Positions 7,682-15,268 of a DNA stretch of 32,347 nt are shown one piece after another (position 1 is the stretch's first letter; each line of letters starts with the position of its first letter). The notes under the pieces are model-generated. The model ran no database searches, had not been told where the DNA came from, and saw only the letters and a list, made by a program, of their open reading frames with translations. The position numbers were made by a program, and so were the translations under genes. The DNA is from Sediminicola sp047612485 (lineage in GTDB: Bacteria > Bacteroidota > Bacteroidia > Flavobacteriales > Flavobacteriaceae): assembly GCA_047612485.1 (NCBI GenBank), contig JBLGAT010000025.1, positions 1-32,347 of the forward strand. Reading direction: 5' to 3'.

Positions 7682-8896
7682 CTAGTTGTGTTGGGGGATG
7701 GGTAGCCTAAAATAATCATTGGTCGAGGCGTCTAAAGTCTCGGATAACTTAAAGAAATTTTCGGTTGTGGGTTCTAGGTCCACATACTTATCTATAATAG
7801 TGCGGTATTTGTAAATGATAAAGGTGTTTTCCGCCTTGGGATCCAGTTTGTTGAGGTTTATTTCACTGCCATTGTCCGAAAAAGAAGGTACAAACGTAAG
7901 TGCCAAATGTTCCAAGTTCAGTTCTTTGCCCACCAGTTCCAGTTCGGCCATTCTTTTATCTTTGGAATACCCATTGTTATTTCCATATACAAAATAGGTT
8001 TTTAGGTATTTGCTTCGGTTGCGGCTTTCCTGTTCCAAATACGTCAACCACTTTTTAATTTCTTGCCAATTTGGATTGTTGCCTACAAAATAAACAATAC
8101 CATGGTAACGCCCGTATTTGCAAACTGGACAGGTTTTGGAGCCTTTATCGGGGCCCCAGGCATGGAAAGGGGTAAAGGAGGGTTGGTCCTGCCCAATTTC
8201 CAATCCGGATTGCTTTCCCGAAGCAGGTTTTTCAGGGTAATTGGGAATGTTCAATCCCAAGACAATATTGTGCTCGGCAATCTGAAGGTCGTCAGAGATA
8301 AGAACCCTCAGTTTTCCACTACCACCCCTATTTTCTGGCGGATTCTTTTTCCAGGCAGGGAGCAGCAAGGGATCATCATCAAAAACAAACTCGTCTAAAT
8401 AGTATTCATCCGCTATATAGGGCTCTTTGATGGAAGTATGGATATGTGCGGGCATCACATCCTTGGGATATGGTGCAGGCCTAATCGTATAAATGGCATA
8501 ACGCCCTTTCTCGTCGGTCTTTACCCAGCCCCTTAGGCGGCCATGCCTTCTGGCTCTTGGATCCATTCCATCAACTGGGGAGTAGTACCCATTGGCGTCG
8601 GTTTGCCAGTAGTAGATAATCACATTGGGGGCCGGTATTTTTCCGCCAAGTTTATAAACAGTGCCAGTGATGAGCAATTTCTGGCCCTTTTCGGACCATC
8701 CTTCACTGGTGTTAATAGCAGCAATATTTTTGGGCATCCCAACGTACATCAATTCACAACCATCGCAACCCCCGCCAACCAACTCCTGGCTTTGGGATGG
8801 GATCGCGGAAGAGGAATTCTTTTGTGGCTGCCCATTGCAACTGCTCAGCGTTGTTAGGAACATAAGAAGGATACAAAAAGTTGCCGATTTTTTCAT
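7682..8896 (-). CDS. Lipoprotein with intradiol-dioxygenase-like domain plus C-terminal CxxC thioredoxin-like domain
   Basis: 404 residues with a lipobox L-S-S-C (Cys20), so surface or periplasmic. Residues about 60-220 match the intradiol ring-cleavage dioxygenase fold (protocatechuate 3,4-dioxygenase beta-like). All four expected Fe(III) ligands can be placed: Tyr104 (DANGYYSP), Tyr143 (RPAPYP), His151 and His153 (AHIH). Residues about 240-370 form a second domain with T-C-P-V-C-K-Y-G at 255-262 (Cys256, Cys259), resembling thioredoxin-like modules; another CxxC (Cys44, Cys47) lies just after the lipid anchor. Secreted or anchored intradiol-like proteins are known, but their substrates are mostly unproven. 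Ring cleavage of a catechol outside the cytoplasm is inference. It may share an operon with the SRPBCC gene 70 bases upstream. Confidence 0.82.
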   Translation of the reverse strand: MKKSATFCILLMFLTTLSSCNGQPQKNSSSAIPSQSQELVGGGCDGCELMYVGMPKNIAAINTSEGWSEKGQKLLITGTVYKLGGKIPAPNVIIYYWQTDANGYYSPVDGMDPRARRHGRLRGWVKTDEKGRYAIYTIRPAPYPKDVMPAHIHTSIKEPYIADEYYLDEFVFDDDPLLLPAWKKNPPENRGGSGKLRVLISDDLQIAEHNIVLGLNIPNYPEKPASGKQSGLEIGQDQPSFTPFHAWGPDKGSKTCPVCKYGRYHGIVYFVGNNPNWQEIKKWLTYLEQESRNRSKYLKTYFVYGNNNGYSKDKRMAELELVGKELNLEHLALTFVPSFSDNGSEINLNKLDPKAENTFIIYKYRTIIDKYVDLEPTTENFFKLSETLDASTNDYFRLPIPQHN

Positions 8897-8966
8897 TGGT
8901 GATTACTTTGGTTTAATTCCTGTTCTTTTATGGGAAAATATTCCAATAATTTATAGCGTTTGTGTG

Positions 8967-9404
8967 TTATGCATGTCCTTCGGCATAATGCTTAAAAGCC
9001 TTTAGGGATTTCATGGACTGTTTTTTAAAGGCCCAAGGCATCAGAAAGGCCACAATCTTCATCATGCCCTTAAATTCGAATTCCTGTTCTGAGATGTACT
9101 TGGTCCTGGTATCCGTGAGTTTTACAAATTTGTTTTTTACGATGTTGAACACCCCCTCTGCCTCATAGGTGCCACTAAATTCTTGGGGCAGTTTGCGCAC
9201 AGTGACGGTCTCAATCATTTCAACGTCTCGTTTTCCCATTTTAAATTTCAGTTTTGATCTGGCCCCTACCTGTCCAGGGGTGCCGCTCAGATGTTCAAAG
9301 CTCTGAAGACCTTCCATCCATGCCTTTAAATTGTCCGGATTGTCAAAAAGCTCAATGACCTTATCAATAGGTTTGTCGATATCAATGGATACGGTGTATT
9401 TCAT
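8967..9404 (-). CDS. SRPBCC (START/polyketide cyclase-like) family protein
   Basis: 145 residues from the ATG at 9404; the longer open frame from 9515 runs into the neighbouring gene and its extra residues do not look like protein. The start MKYTVSIDIDKPIDKVIELF followed by DNPDNLKAWMEGLQSFEHL is the usual first strand and helices of SRPBCC ligand-binding proteins. The C-terminal long helix (KKQSMKSLKAFKHYAEGHA) is also typical. These proteins bind hydrophobic small molecules or act as co-chaperones; the ligand is unknown. The gene starts five bases after the membrane protein stop, so they are co-transcribed. Confidence 0.82.
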   Translation of the reverse strand: MKYTVSIDIDKPIDKVIELFDNPDNLKAWMEGLQSFEHLSGTPGQVGARSKLKFKMGKRDVEMIETVTVRKLPQEFSGTYEAEGVFNIVKNKFVKLTDTRTKYISEQEFEFKGMMKIVAFLMPWAFKKQSMKSLKAFKHYAEGHA

Positions 9405-9409
9405 GAGTT

Positions 9410-9793
9410 CTATAGGGTTGGGGTGATTCTTTTTCTTTGTAGGTCCAGTGCCAATTTTCCGCCAAACCAGGCCATGGGTATATAGGCGGCAACAAGGTCC
9501 AAGACAATAAACCATGATGGGGCGGGCAATAGGAAACTATTGATGATACCACCTAACATAAAGGTGGCACCAATACCAAAAGCATACCTCATTTTATAAG
9601 TGACGGCAATAAGTGCAGCTAACAAGGCACCGGCAAATGTGCCCAAAGCATGGGCCAGAAAGGGAAAGACAAAATTTTTGGCCTCAAAAAGGTGCATGGA
9701 GGCCCTTAGCCCTTCCATGGTAGTGACATCGGCACCTTCGGGAGGTGGAATAAGGTCACCCCCGGTCATGATGAGCCCCATGTTCACGACACT
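9410..9793 (-). CDS. Small four-helix membrane protein with uncertain start codon
   Basis: Hydrophobic protein of about 128-142 residues with up to four membrane segments, ending KLALDLQRKRITPTL. The GTG at 9793 is used here; ATG 9787 is the next choice. Both cut through what looks like the first helix: upstream the same frame reads I-R-N-V-L-A-V-L-L-G-L-V-I-G-S-V-V-N-M, an ordinary N-terminal helix, but the codon where Met is expected (9835-9833) is ATC. The frame is closed just before by the kinase stop codon at 9841-9839. So translation either starts inside the helix, at an unusual ATC, or the start was lost by mutation. No family function is recognised. It lies between the kinase and the SRPBCC gene in one operon. 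Confidence 0.65.
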   Translation of the reverse strand, partial: SVVNMGLIMTGGDLIPPPEGADVTTMEGLRASMHLFEAKNFVFPFLAHALGTFAGALLAALIAVTYKMRYAFGIGATFMLGGIINSFLLPAPSWFIVLDLVAAYIPMAWFGGKLALDLQRKRITPTL

Positions 9794-9838
9794 GCCAATG
9801 ACCAGTCCTAAAAGGACTGCTAATACGTTTCTGATTGG

Positions 9839-11470
9839 TTAAGAGGGCAGTACTACCGTAAAGGTGGTTCCTTTACCGGGAATACTGGAAAATTTTATGC
9901 TGCCTTTTAATAATTGCACGTATTGAAAAACGATGTTGAGACCTAATCCTGTGCCGGAGATATGGCTAGAATTACTACCTCTAAAATACTTGCTAAAAAT
10001 CTTTTTTTGGTCATCCAATGGAATTCCGATTCCTGCATCCGCTACAGAGATGACCAAATCGCGTCCCTGTAGTTTTGTTTTTATATCTATATCCGCTTCG
10101 GAATACTTAATCGCATTTGTGATTAGATTGAGGAAAATCCCTCCATATAGGTTCACATCAATATTGGTATCCGTAGCACCTAGATGGGTATAGTTCAGTT
10201 TTTGCTCTTTTTTGGTTAAGGCCCTTATTTCTGCTAGTAAGGCTTTCGTTAGCTTCTCAATATCTATTGATATTTTTTGTGATATAACTTTGCCTCCTTC
10301 GATTTTTCCAATGGTAAGGAGATCATCTAAGATTTGTACAAGATTTGTAACTGCAGACCTTATCTTGTCTACTTGTTTGTGTATATTTTCCAGTTGTCCC
10401 AACTTTGCATTCTTCTCGATAAGTATGGCGCTTAGATTAATAATGGTCAAAGGGGTACGGAACTCATGGGAGGTAATGGATACAAAATTGGATTTTAGAT
10501 CACTGATTTTCTTTTCCCTTTCCAAGGAATACATCAGTTCGGCAGTCCGCTCCTTGACCTTCTCCTCCAAGGACAAATTCAGGTTCACAAGGTTGTTTTC
10601 TGCAGCTTTTAAGGTAGTGATATCTTGGATTGTCCCTTTTAACAAGTAGCTTTCGCCAGTATCCTTTAATACAGGTTGGCAGAGGAAGGTAACCGTTTTT
10701 TTTAATCCATAATGAAGAATGAGCCGCAGCTCCGAATGAAAGGCTTTGCCATGCTTAGCTGCCTCGGAAATGATTTTATCAAATTCCTTCCAGTCTTCGA
10801 GGTGTATCAGTTTTTTAAGATCTGTATACGTTGGTGCCTCAAATTGGGGGTCCTGACCAAATATACGGAACACCTCATTTGACCATTGGAACCGTTTTGT
10901 TTCAGGATCATAATCCCAGTTCCCTAACTTGGATAAACGTTGGGCTTCGTTTAATTGCTTTTCTTTCTCTTTGGCCTCTTCATTTGCCATTAAAAGTTTA
11001 TCAAAAGCATTTTGTTGTTCCGTAATATCCTGTACCGTTCCTATCATACGGACCAAGTTGCCCTCGGCATCCAAAAAACACTTCCCCCGGGAAATAACGG
11101 AAATGACAGCGTTGTCATTTTTACTGATTCTGTTCTCTAGATAGTACGAAGTTTTATTGTTGACCGCTTCCCCCAAAACCTTTACATAATATTCCTTGTC
11201 ATTGTCATGGACATGATGAAGTGCCAATTCATAAGAGGGGAGGACCGTATTGGGTTCTAGCCCCAACAAGCGAAACATGGTATCGGACCACTCCACGGTA
11301 TTGGTCAACAAGTCCCAGTTCCAACTGCCAATATTAGATAGTTCTTGGGTCCTATTTAACATATGTCTGTAGTTTCCAAGTTCGAGTTGATAAGACTTTT
11401 TTGCGATTAGCTGGGCCTCTAAATCTTGTACCTTTTGTTCCAAGGAATCAATGGTTGGTTTTATTTCCAT
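9839..11470 (-). CDS. PAS-PAS sensor histidine kinase, soluble
   Basis: 543 residues without membrane segments. An N-terminal coiled coil (about 5-30) leads into two PAS domains (about 40-155 and 175-290), each ending in a PAC-like G-T-V/I-Q-D-I-T. A helix with KERTAELMYSLEREK follows, then HisKA with S-H-E-F-R-T-P-L (His335), and the ATPase domain with N-box N452-A-I-K-Y-S, G1 box D478-A-G-I-G-I-P and G2 box G-T-G-L-G (506-510). All catalytic motifs are intact. It senses a cytoplasmic signal, probably a bound cofactor or ligand, but the PAS domains show no obvious ligand residues. No response regulator is nearby, so it is an orphan kinase. The stop codon is six bases from the likely original start of the membrane protein gene. 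Confidence 0.93.
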   Translation of the reverse strand: MEIKPTIDSLEQKVQDLEAQLIAKKSYQLELGNYRHMLNRTQELSNIGSWNWDLLTNTVEWSDTMFRLLGLEPNTVLPSYELALHHVHDNDKEYYVKVLGEAVNNKTSYYLENRISKNDNAVISVISRGKCFLDAEGNLVRMIGTVQDITEQQNAFDKLLMANEEAKEKEKQLNEAQRLSKLGNWDYDPETKRFQWSNEVFRIFGQDPQFEAPTYTDLKKLIHLEDWKEFDKIISEAAKHGKAFHSELRLILHYGLKKTVTFLCQPVLKDTGESYLLKGTIQDITTLKAAENNLVNLNLSLEEKVKERTAELMYSLEREKKISDLKSNFVSITSHEFRTPLTIINLSAILIEKNAKLGQLENIHKQVDKIRSAVTNLVQILDDLLTIGKIEGGKVISQKISIDIEKLTKALLAEIRALTKKEQKLNYTHLGATDTNIDVNLYGGIFLNLITNAIKYSEADIDIKTKLQGRDLVISVADAGIGIPLDDQKKIFSKYFRGSNSSHISGTGLGLNIVFQYVQLLKGSIKFSSIPGKGTTFTVVLPS

Positions 11471-11703
11471 TAGATTTTTAATGATTAATTTATCGAATTA
11501 GATTTAATGGTTTTAACATGGTTTCGCTTTCCAAGAACTGAATTTGGAGGGCTGTTTTTTATTGGGGGAGGTTCTTAAAGATATAAAATAATGTCTATAT
11601 ATGAAAAGCGGTATGCCTTCTAACTTTGAAGAATTACAAGAACGGAAGGGATATGTCTTATCTGGAAAATACAGTTGGTATGGGAGTTTTCAAAAAAAAA
11701 TTG

Positions 11704-12093
11704 CTATGACAAGGTCCCGTAAAGAATACAAAGGCCAAATAGAAGGGAAAGGGGTGAAATACATTGAATGAACAGCGGGTTTAATATAGCTGCACATTTT
11801 AAAGCGTACTCATGGTGCATCTTTCTAGGCACAAAATAGAGTACTACTGAGGTGGCCAACATAAACCATCCCAGAACTTGATAAACCAGGGTGTAATTGG
11901 AATAATCGGCATATAGGACCAAGGCTGTCGCAGGGATCATACGAACCGTTATTTCCATATAATTGATAAATGGGGTGCTTCCAGCCTTTCTAAGGATGCC
12001 CCTTGCCTTACTGGGAAAGAAAAGCATGAGCAACCCAACACCGATCAGGAATATTCCAAATAAAATAAGAACCCATTTATACAATAGCACCAT
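11704..12093 (-). CDS. Small integral membrane protein, function unknown
   Basis: 129 residues with four predicted membrane helices (about 5-26, 50-62, 68-86 and 98-128) and short polar loops, including FFPSKARGILRKAG after helix 1 and FVPRKMHHEYALKC after helix 3. No conserved catalytic residues or family could be recognised. It is alone: 233 bases separate it from the kinase gene, with nothing recognisable in them. Confidence 0.6.
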   Translation of the reverse strand: MVLLYKWVLILFGIFLIGVGLLMLFFPSKARGILRKAGSTPFINYMEITVRMIPATALVLYADYSNYTLVYQVLGWFMLATSVVLYFVPRKMHHEYALKCAAILNPLFIQCISPLSLLFGLCILYGTLS

Positions 12094-12189
12094 AGTTTAT
12101 TGCTTAAGGTGCTTCAATTTAATTAAATTAGAACCAATACTATAGGTCTTTGCAAGTGATAATGGTAAACAAATCTCATTTTTGGGCAT

Positions 12190-12217
12190 AAAAAAAGCCT
12201 ATCGATAGATAGGCTTT
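12190..12217 (-). terminator. Rho-independent terminator of the cold-shock gene
   Basis: On the minus strand, AAAGCCTATC (12217-12208), a four-base loop, then GATAGGCTTT (12203-12194) and a T run. A perfect ten-base-pair stem lies 22 bases past the cold-shock stop codon. Confidence 0.85.
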
Positions 12218-12239
12218 GTTCTTTAGAAATTGAAACGAA

Positions 12240-12434
12240 TTAGTCGATAACTTTAACGTTAACTGCGTTCAATCCTTTTTTCCCTTGTTCCAATTCAAAT
12301 TCAACTTCGTCACCCTCACGGATTTCGTCGATTAAACCTGATACGTGTACGAAATGTTCTTTGTTATTTCCTTCTTCAGTGATAAAACCAAATCCTTTGG
12401 CATCGTTGAAAAATTTTACTGTTCCTGTGCTCAT
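12240..12434 (-). CDS. Cold-shock domain protein (CspA family)
   Basis: 64 residues, the normal length for the family. RNP1 is K-G-F-G-F-I (13-18) and RNP2 is H-F-V-H-V (27-31), on a five-stranded barrel starting MSTGTVKFFNDAKG. It binds single-stranded RNA/DNA and acts as an RNA chaperone in the cytoplasm. It is a single-gene unit with its own promoter (12467-12497) and a strong terminator, with a short A+T-rich leader of about 30 bases. Confidence 0.97.
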   Translation of the reverse strand: MSTGTVKFFNDAKGFGFITEEGNNKEHFVHVSGLIDEIREGDEVEFELEQGKKGLNAVNVKVID

Positions 12435-12466
12435 TATATAAATTAAATTAATTACTAAATTGGTTG

Positions 12467-12497
12467 CAAATATAACTCCAAAAAAATGATTTCCAAA
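12467..12497 (-). promoter_or_regulatory. Bacteroidetes-type promoter of the cold-shock gene
   Basis: On the minus strand: TTTG (12497-12494), exactly 19 bases, then TATATTTG (12474-12467). This is a perfect match to TTTG-N19-TAnnTTTG. The -7 element ends 33 bases before the ATG. Confidence 0.8.
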
Positions 12498-12522
12498 TTA
12501 CTTTAAGGAAATTATTTTAATT

Positions 12523-12963
12523 TTATGCTCTTTTTTTAGATTTTCTGTACAAATACGAGTTGAAAATGTTCCTTTTGGCAAACCGCAGTTGCTTATCAGA
12601 ATTGATCATCTTCATATAAATATTTTTAGTAACCCCAAAATACTCATAAGTTGTACCGTCCAAAAAAGAGATTTCCATTAAAAGTCCTTTATGGGTGAAG
12701 TCAGAAATTCCAGATTCATTTGTTGTAATCCTGTATTCCTCCAAATTGGCTTCCTTGGTTTCAGGTGCTATGCTTACCAAAAAGTGGTACCCATCTATGA
12801 TTTTTTGACTCTTTAATTCTGCCTCTGCGAACAGGGCATCATCCTTTTGGAATTTATCTGGATGCCACTCTTTTACCAAGTTTCTATACGTGGTTTTCAA
12901 TTGTTTAAGGTCTGTGTCCTTCTCAACATTGAATAACTTCTTGTATTCATTAATGCGCTTCAT
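12523..12963 (-). CDS. J-domain plus KTSC-domain protein
   Basis: 146 residues. Residues 1-65 are a J domain with the diagnostic H-P-D motif at 34-36 (KEWHPDKF), so it should stimulate a DnaK-type ATPase. Residues about 78-140 match the KTSC domain: G-T-T-Y-E-Y-F-G-V followed by KNIYMKMINSDKQLRFAKRN. The combination is a known small family in Bacteroidetes; its client is unknown, though KTSC domains have been linked to nucleic-acid-related functions. It lies upstream of the cold-shock gene, which has its own promoter. Confidence 0.85.
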   Translation of the reverse strand: MKRINEYKKLFNVEKDTDLKQLKTTYRNLVKEWHPDKFQKDDALFAEAELKSQKIIDGYHFLVSIAPETKEANLEEYRITTNESGISDFTHKGLLMEISFLDGTTYEYFGVTKNIYMKMINSDKQLRFAKRNIFNSYLYRKSKKRA

Positions 12964-13049
12964 GAATCTAATATTTTAATATCCATTCAGCCACATGTAA
13001 AACATTGGTTATGAGTGGAGTTGTACTCAGTTTTTTTTTAAACTGGGCG

Positions 13050-13057
13050 CAAAAGTA
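13050..13057 (-). promoter_or_regulatory. Candidate -7 element for the J-domain gene
   Basis: Minus strand TACTTTTG, followed by CGCCC, matches TAnnTTTG exactly. It gives a leader of about 80 bases containing a CAGTTT/AAACTG hairpin. There is no clear TTTG 19 bases further upstream. The gap 12964-13181 shows no gene. Confidence 0.4.
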
Positions 13058-13181
13058 CTGCTTTTATTGATATGACCTATTCTATTTGTCATATTATTCT
13101 TGAAAGCCTCTTTAGGTTGGATGAATGTCTGTATTTGATGGCCCTTAAAGTTGAACTATGGTATGTCTTGGAAGTTATACA

Positions 13182-13697
13182 TCACATATTAACGAATTCA
13201 AAACCAACATTTGGCAATTGTCGCAAATCGTGCTCAGTTTCGTTGAGGTGGATGCCGTGTTCCAAATAAGCTTTAATGTTGGCCATCCAAAAGATCCAAC
13301 CGTTGCTGCACCCAAAATGAATTTCCATTTTGCTCTTTTCGTCCGTGGGAATGTTGTATTGTCTCAAAGTGACCAATATAGCAGAGCCTGTATCTTCCAA
13401 TGTTATGGCCACGCGACAATCTCCGGCAAAGCTTATTTCTAATAAATCAGAACCATTTGCATTCAGAATGGTTCCTTTTTCCTGTCAGTCCCAATTGTGC
13501 CATTCCCAGATATAGGCATCTCCATTGAGAATGTTGTCGGAAGGTGTTCTCAAAGTTCCGTCCTCTTGAAGATATTCGGCCTTGCTTAAGAACCAGGACA
13601 TAATGCCCTCCGTTGTTCCCCAACACCAGTATAATTTTTCCAAAGGGGCCTTGATATATATTTTCTTTGTAAACGAATCAAAGGTCAGGGGTTCCAT
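13182..13697 (-). pseudogene. SRPBCC (AHSA1-like) protein interrupted by one in-frame TGA
   Basis: The frame starts MEPLTFDSFTKKIYIKAPLE at 13697 and reads as an AHSA1-type SRPBCC protein (LYWCWGTTEGIMSWFLSKAE, then DAYIWEWHNWD). A TGA at 13487-13485 stops it after 70 residues. With no frame change it goes on for about 100 codons: QEKGTILNANGSDLLEISFA, VAITLEDTGSAILVTLRQYN, FGCSNGWIFWMANIKAYLEH, ending FEFVNM and TGA at 13184-13182. The two halves are together the normal size and order of the family, so a single point mutation is enough to explain the break. The start overlaps the 3' end of the serine hydrolase gene by 20 bases. A fragment could restart at the GTG at 13412, but it would lack the first half of the fold. 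Confidence 0.8.
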
Positions 13698-14844
13698 AAG
13701 TTCCTTTTTTAATGGATAATTGTAGTTGGTAGAGCTCCCTGCCCAATTCGGCAAGGAAAGGGATGCCCACCGTTTCATATTCGTATTGGTCATCATTGTA
13801 GATCCCATCTTCGTTCACCAAAATGGTGGCCGTGATCATAAATTCAATATCGTTTTTAGTATCCTTAATATACGCACAATCGGTCAAAAAGCCATAAGCA
13901 TAGCCTGCTTTGTTGTAAATTTCCAGCGACTTTGGGATAGTTTCTTTGGTGTCACCATACATAAAGAATATTCCATAGCTGTCGTAGAATTCGCCGGCAT
14001 CATAACCCGCGTCCCTTGGGAGGGCACTCATGGCTTCCAAAAGGCGTTGTCGTTGTTCTTTGCTAATGTGAAACTGTTCTTTTTTGGTAAATAATTCAGG
14101 GAATATGATACGTTTCAATACGGCGTGTTGTGCCTCGATTGGGTAATAGTTTTTGAGGGCAAAATCAAAAGGTTCCAGGATAATCACCCCTTCATCATAA
14201 TATCCCTTCCCTTTTTTAACGCTGTTCAAGGTCAAAGGTCTAGGTGCTTTGTTGTAGGACCGTTTTCTATTGCTAAGGGTGCTGTCGTTTATATAAACTA
14301 CCAATGGCCTAGTGGTGGTGCGGTCAGCATTTTCGGTGGACAAACGGTGCGAGATGCGGACAGGCCCAACACCTCTGTTTTCTAAATGGCTGTTGATCTC
14401 ATCCGTTCCCAAAAACTCAAACAAGCGGTTGTAGGCCTCATTGTCGCTTACCGCAAATATTTTGGTGATTTCCCTTGCAAAGGTAGTCGTAGTGGTATCT
14501 CCTTCCAAGAAAAAACGGGTGTCCATGGTAAGGGTGTCATTCTTGTTCAATTTTTCCAAGGCCAAGACGGCAATGGGAAATTTAACGGAACTGGCCGGAT
14601 AAAAATAATTTTTTGGGTTGACCTGAAAAGAATGATCATTTAAAATAATACTGTCGTTTCTTCGGGTTACTGCCGTAAATCGGATCTGTACTTTATATTT
14701 GGCAATACTATCCATCACCCTTTTTATATTTGGGTTGTTGGATTGAAGAACAAATGCCAAAGGGTCCTCCGGCGGAGGTATGTCTTCTTTACAGCTGATG
14801 ACCATCAGAAGAATACAAAAAATGTATAAATAGGTATTGCTCAA
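13678..14844 (-). CDS. Class-A beta-lactamase-like serine hydrolase, lipoprotein
   Basis: 388 residues, with lipobox V-I-S-C (Cys18), so anchored in the envelope. The three active-site motifs of the serine beta-lactamase/penicillin-binding superfamily are present: S85-S-V-K88 (S-x-x-K), S133-D-N135 (S-D-N), and K312-A-G (the KTG equivalent). The length exceeds the roughly 290 residues of true class A enzymes, with an insert at about 170-260 rich in charged residues. True beta-lactamase activity is not certain; many flavobacterial relatives are uncharacterised hydrolases. The gene is followed by the broken SRPBCC gene with a 20-base overlap. Confidence 0.85.
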   Translation of the reverse strand: MSNTYLYIFCILLMVISCKEDIPPPEDPLAFVLQSNNPNIKRVMDSIAKYKVQIRFTAVTRRNDSIILNDHSFQVNPKNYFYPASSVKFPIAVLALEKLNKNDTLTMDTRFFLEGDTTTTTFAREITKIFAVSDNEAYNRLFEFLGTDEINSHLENRGVGPVRISHRLSTENADRTTTRPLVVYINDSTLSNRKRSYNKAPRPLTLNSVKKGKGYYDEGVIILEPFDFALKNYYPIEAQHAVLKRIIFPELFTKKEQFHISKEQRQRLLEAMSALPRDAGYDAGEFYDSYGIFFMYGDTKETIPKSLEIYNKAGYAYGFLTDCAYIKDTKNDIEFMITATILVNEDGIYNDDQYEYETVGIPFLAELGRELYQLQLSIKKGTYGTPDL

Positions 14845-14889
14845 GGGCTATAATTTAAAATTCACAAGGGACCTTTACCAGTTTTTGGT

Positions 14890-15132
14890 TCAGTCTTCAT
14901 AAACTTCCCCTCTGTGGGGTTTTAAGGCATCTCGAACCTGAATCATTTTTGATTCATCTACGACCAAAAAGGCAATGCTGTGCATTTCACTCAAGGTTTT
15001 GCAACCGGTTATTCCCAAATCCAATTTTTCGGCAATGATATAATCCGTTAGGTGTATTTCGTGGTGTTCTGCCGTTTTGGCGGCAGCAGGACCTCTAAAG
15101 TCCCAAATCAATTTTATTCTTCTGTTACTCAT
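14890..15132 (-). CDS. Small conserved protein, function unknown
   Basis: 80 residues, soluble, starting MSNRRIKLIWDFRGPAAAKT and ending HRGEVYED. It has two histidines (AEHHEIHL) and a predicted alpha/beta make-up, with no signal peptide or known motif. The good codon pattern and its place 45 bases upstream of the serine hydrolase, on the same strand, support a real gene. It is divergent from the SurA-like operon. Confidence 0.6.
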   Translation of the reverse strand: MSNRRIKLIWDFRGPAAAKTAEHHEIHLTDYIIAEKLDLGITGCKTLSEMHSIAFLVVDESKMIQVRDALKPHRGEVYED

Positions 15133-15234
15133 GTGTTGTTAGGGTATAGGGGTCTAAGTGTTTTTTAATGCATAAAGGCTTAGTGTTTCTAAACATTTGT
15201 TAAAAATAGTTGATTTTTGGGAGAAAATGAGAAC

Positions 15235-15264
15235 TTGCACAGCGTTGGTTAATTGTTACTTTTG
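15235..15264 (+). promoter_or_regulatory. Bacteroidetes-type promoter of the parvulin-MoxR operon
   Basis: TTG (15235-15237), 19 bases, then TACTTTTG (15257-15264), followed by CAAA and ATG at 15269. The spacing and both boxes fit the consensus. The predicted transcript start falls at or next to the ATG, so translation may be leaderless. Confidence 0.6.
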
Positions 15265-15268
15265 CAAA

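Noticed and set aside
13485..13487. Selenocysteine at the in-frame TGA
   Set aside because: SRPBCC proteins do not use selenocysteine, and no SECIS-like hairpin was evident after the codon.
2567..13697. Stop-codon recoding as the cause of both broken genes
   Set aside because: One stop is TAA and the other TGA, and all other genes in the window use both as normal ends. Independent point mutations or errors are simpler.
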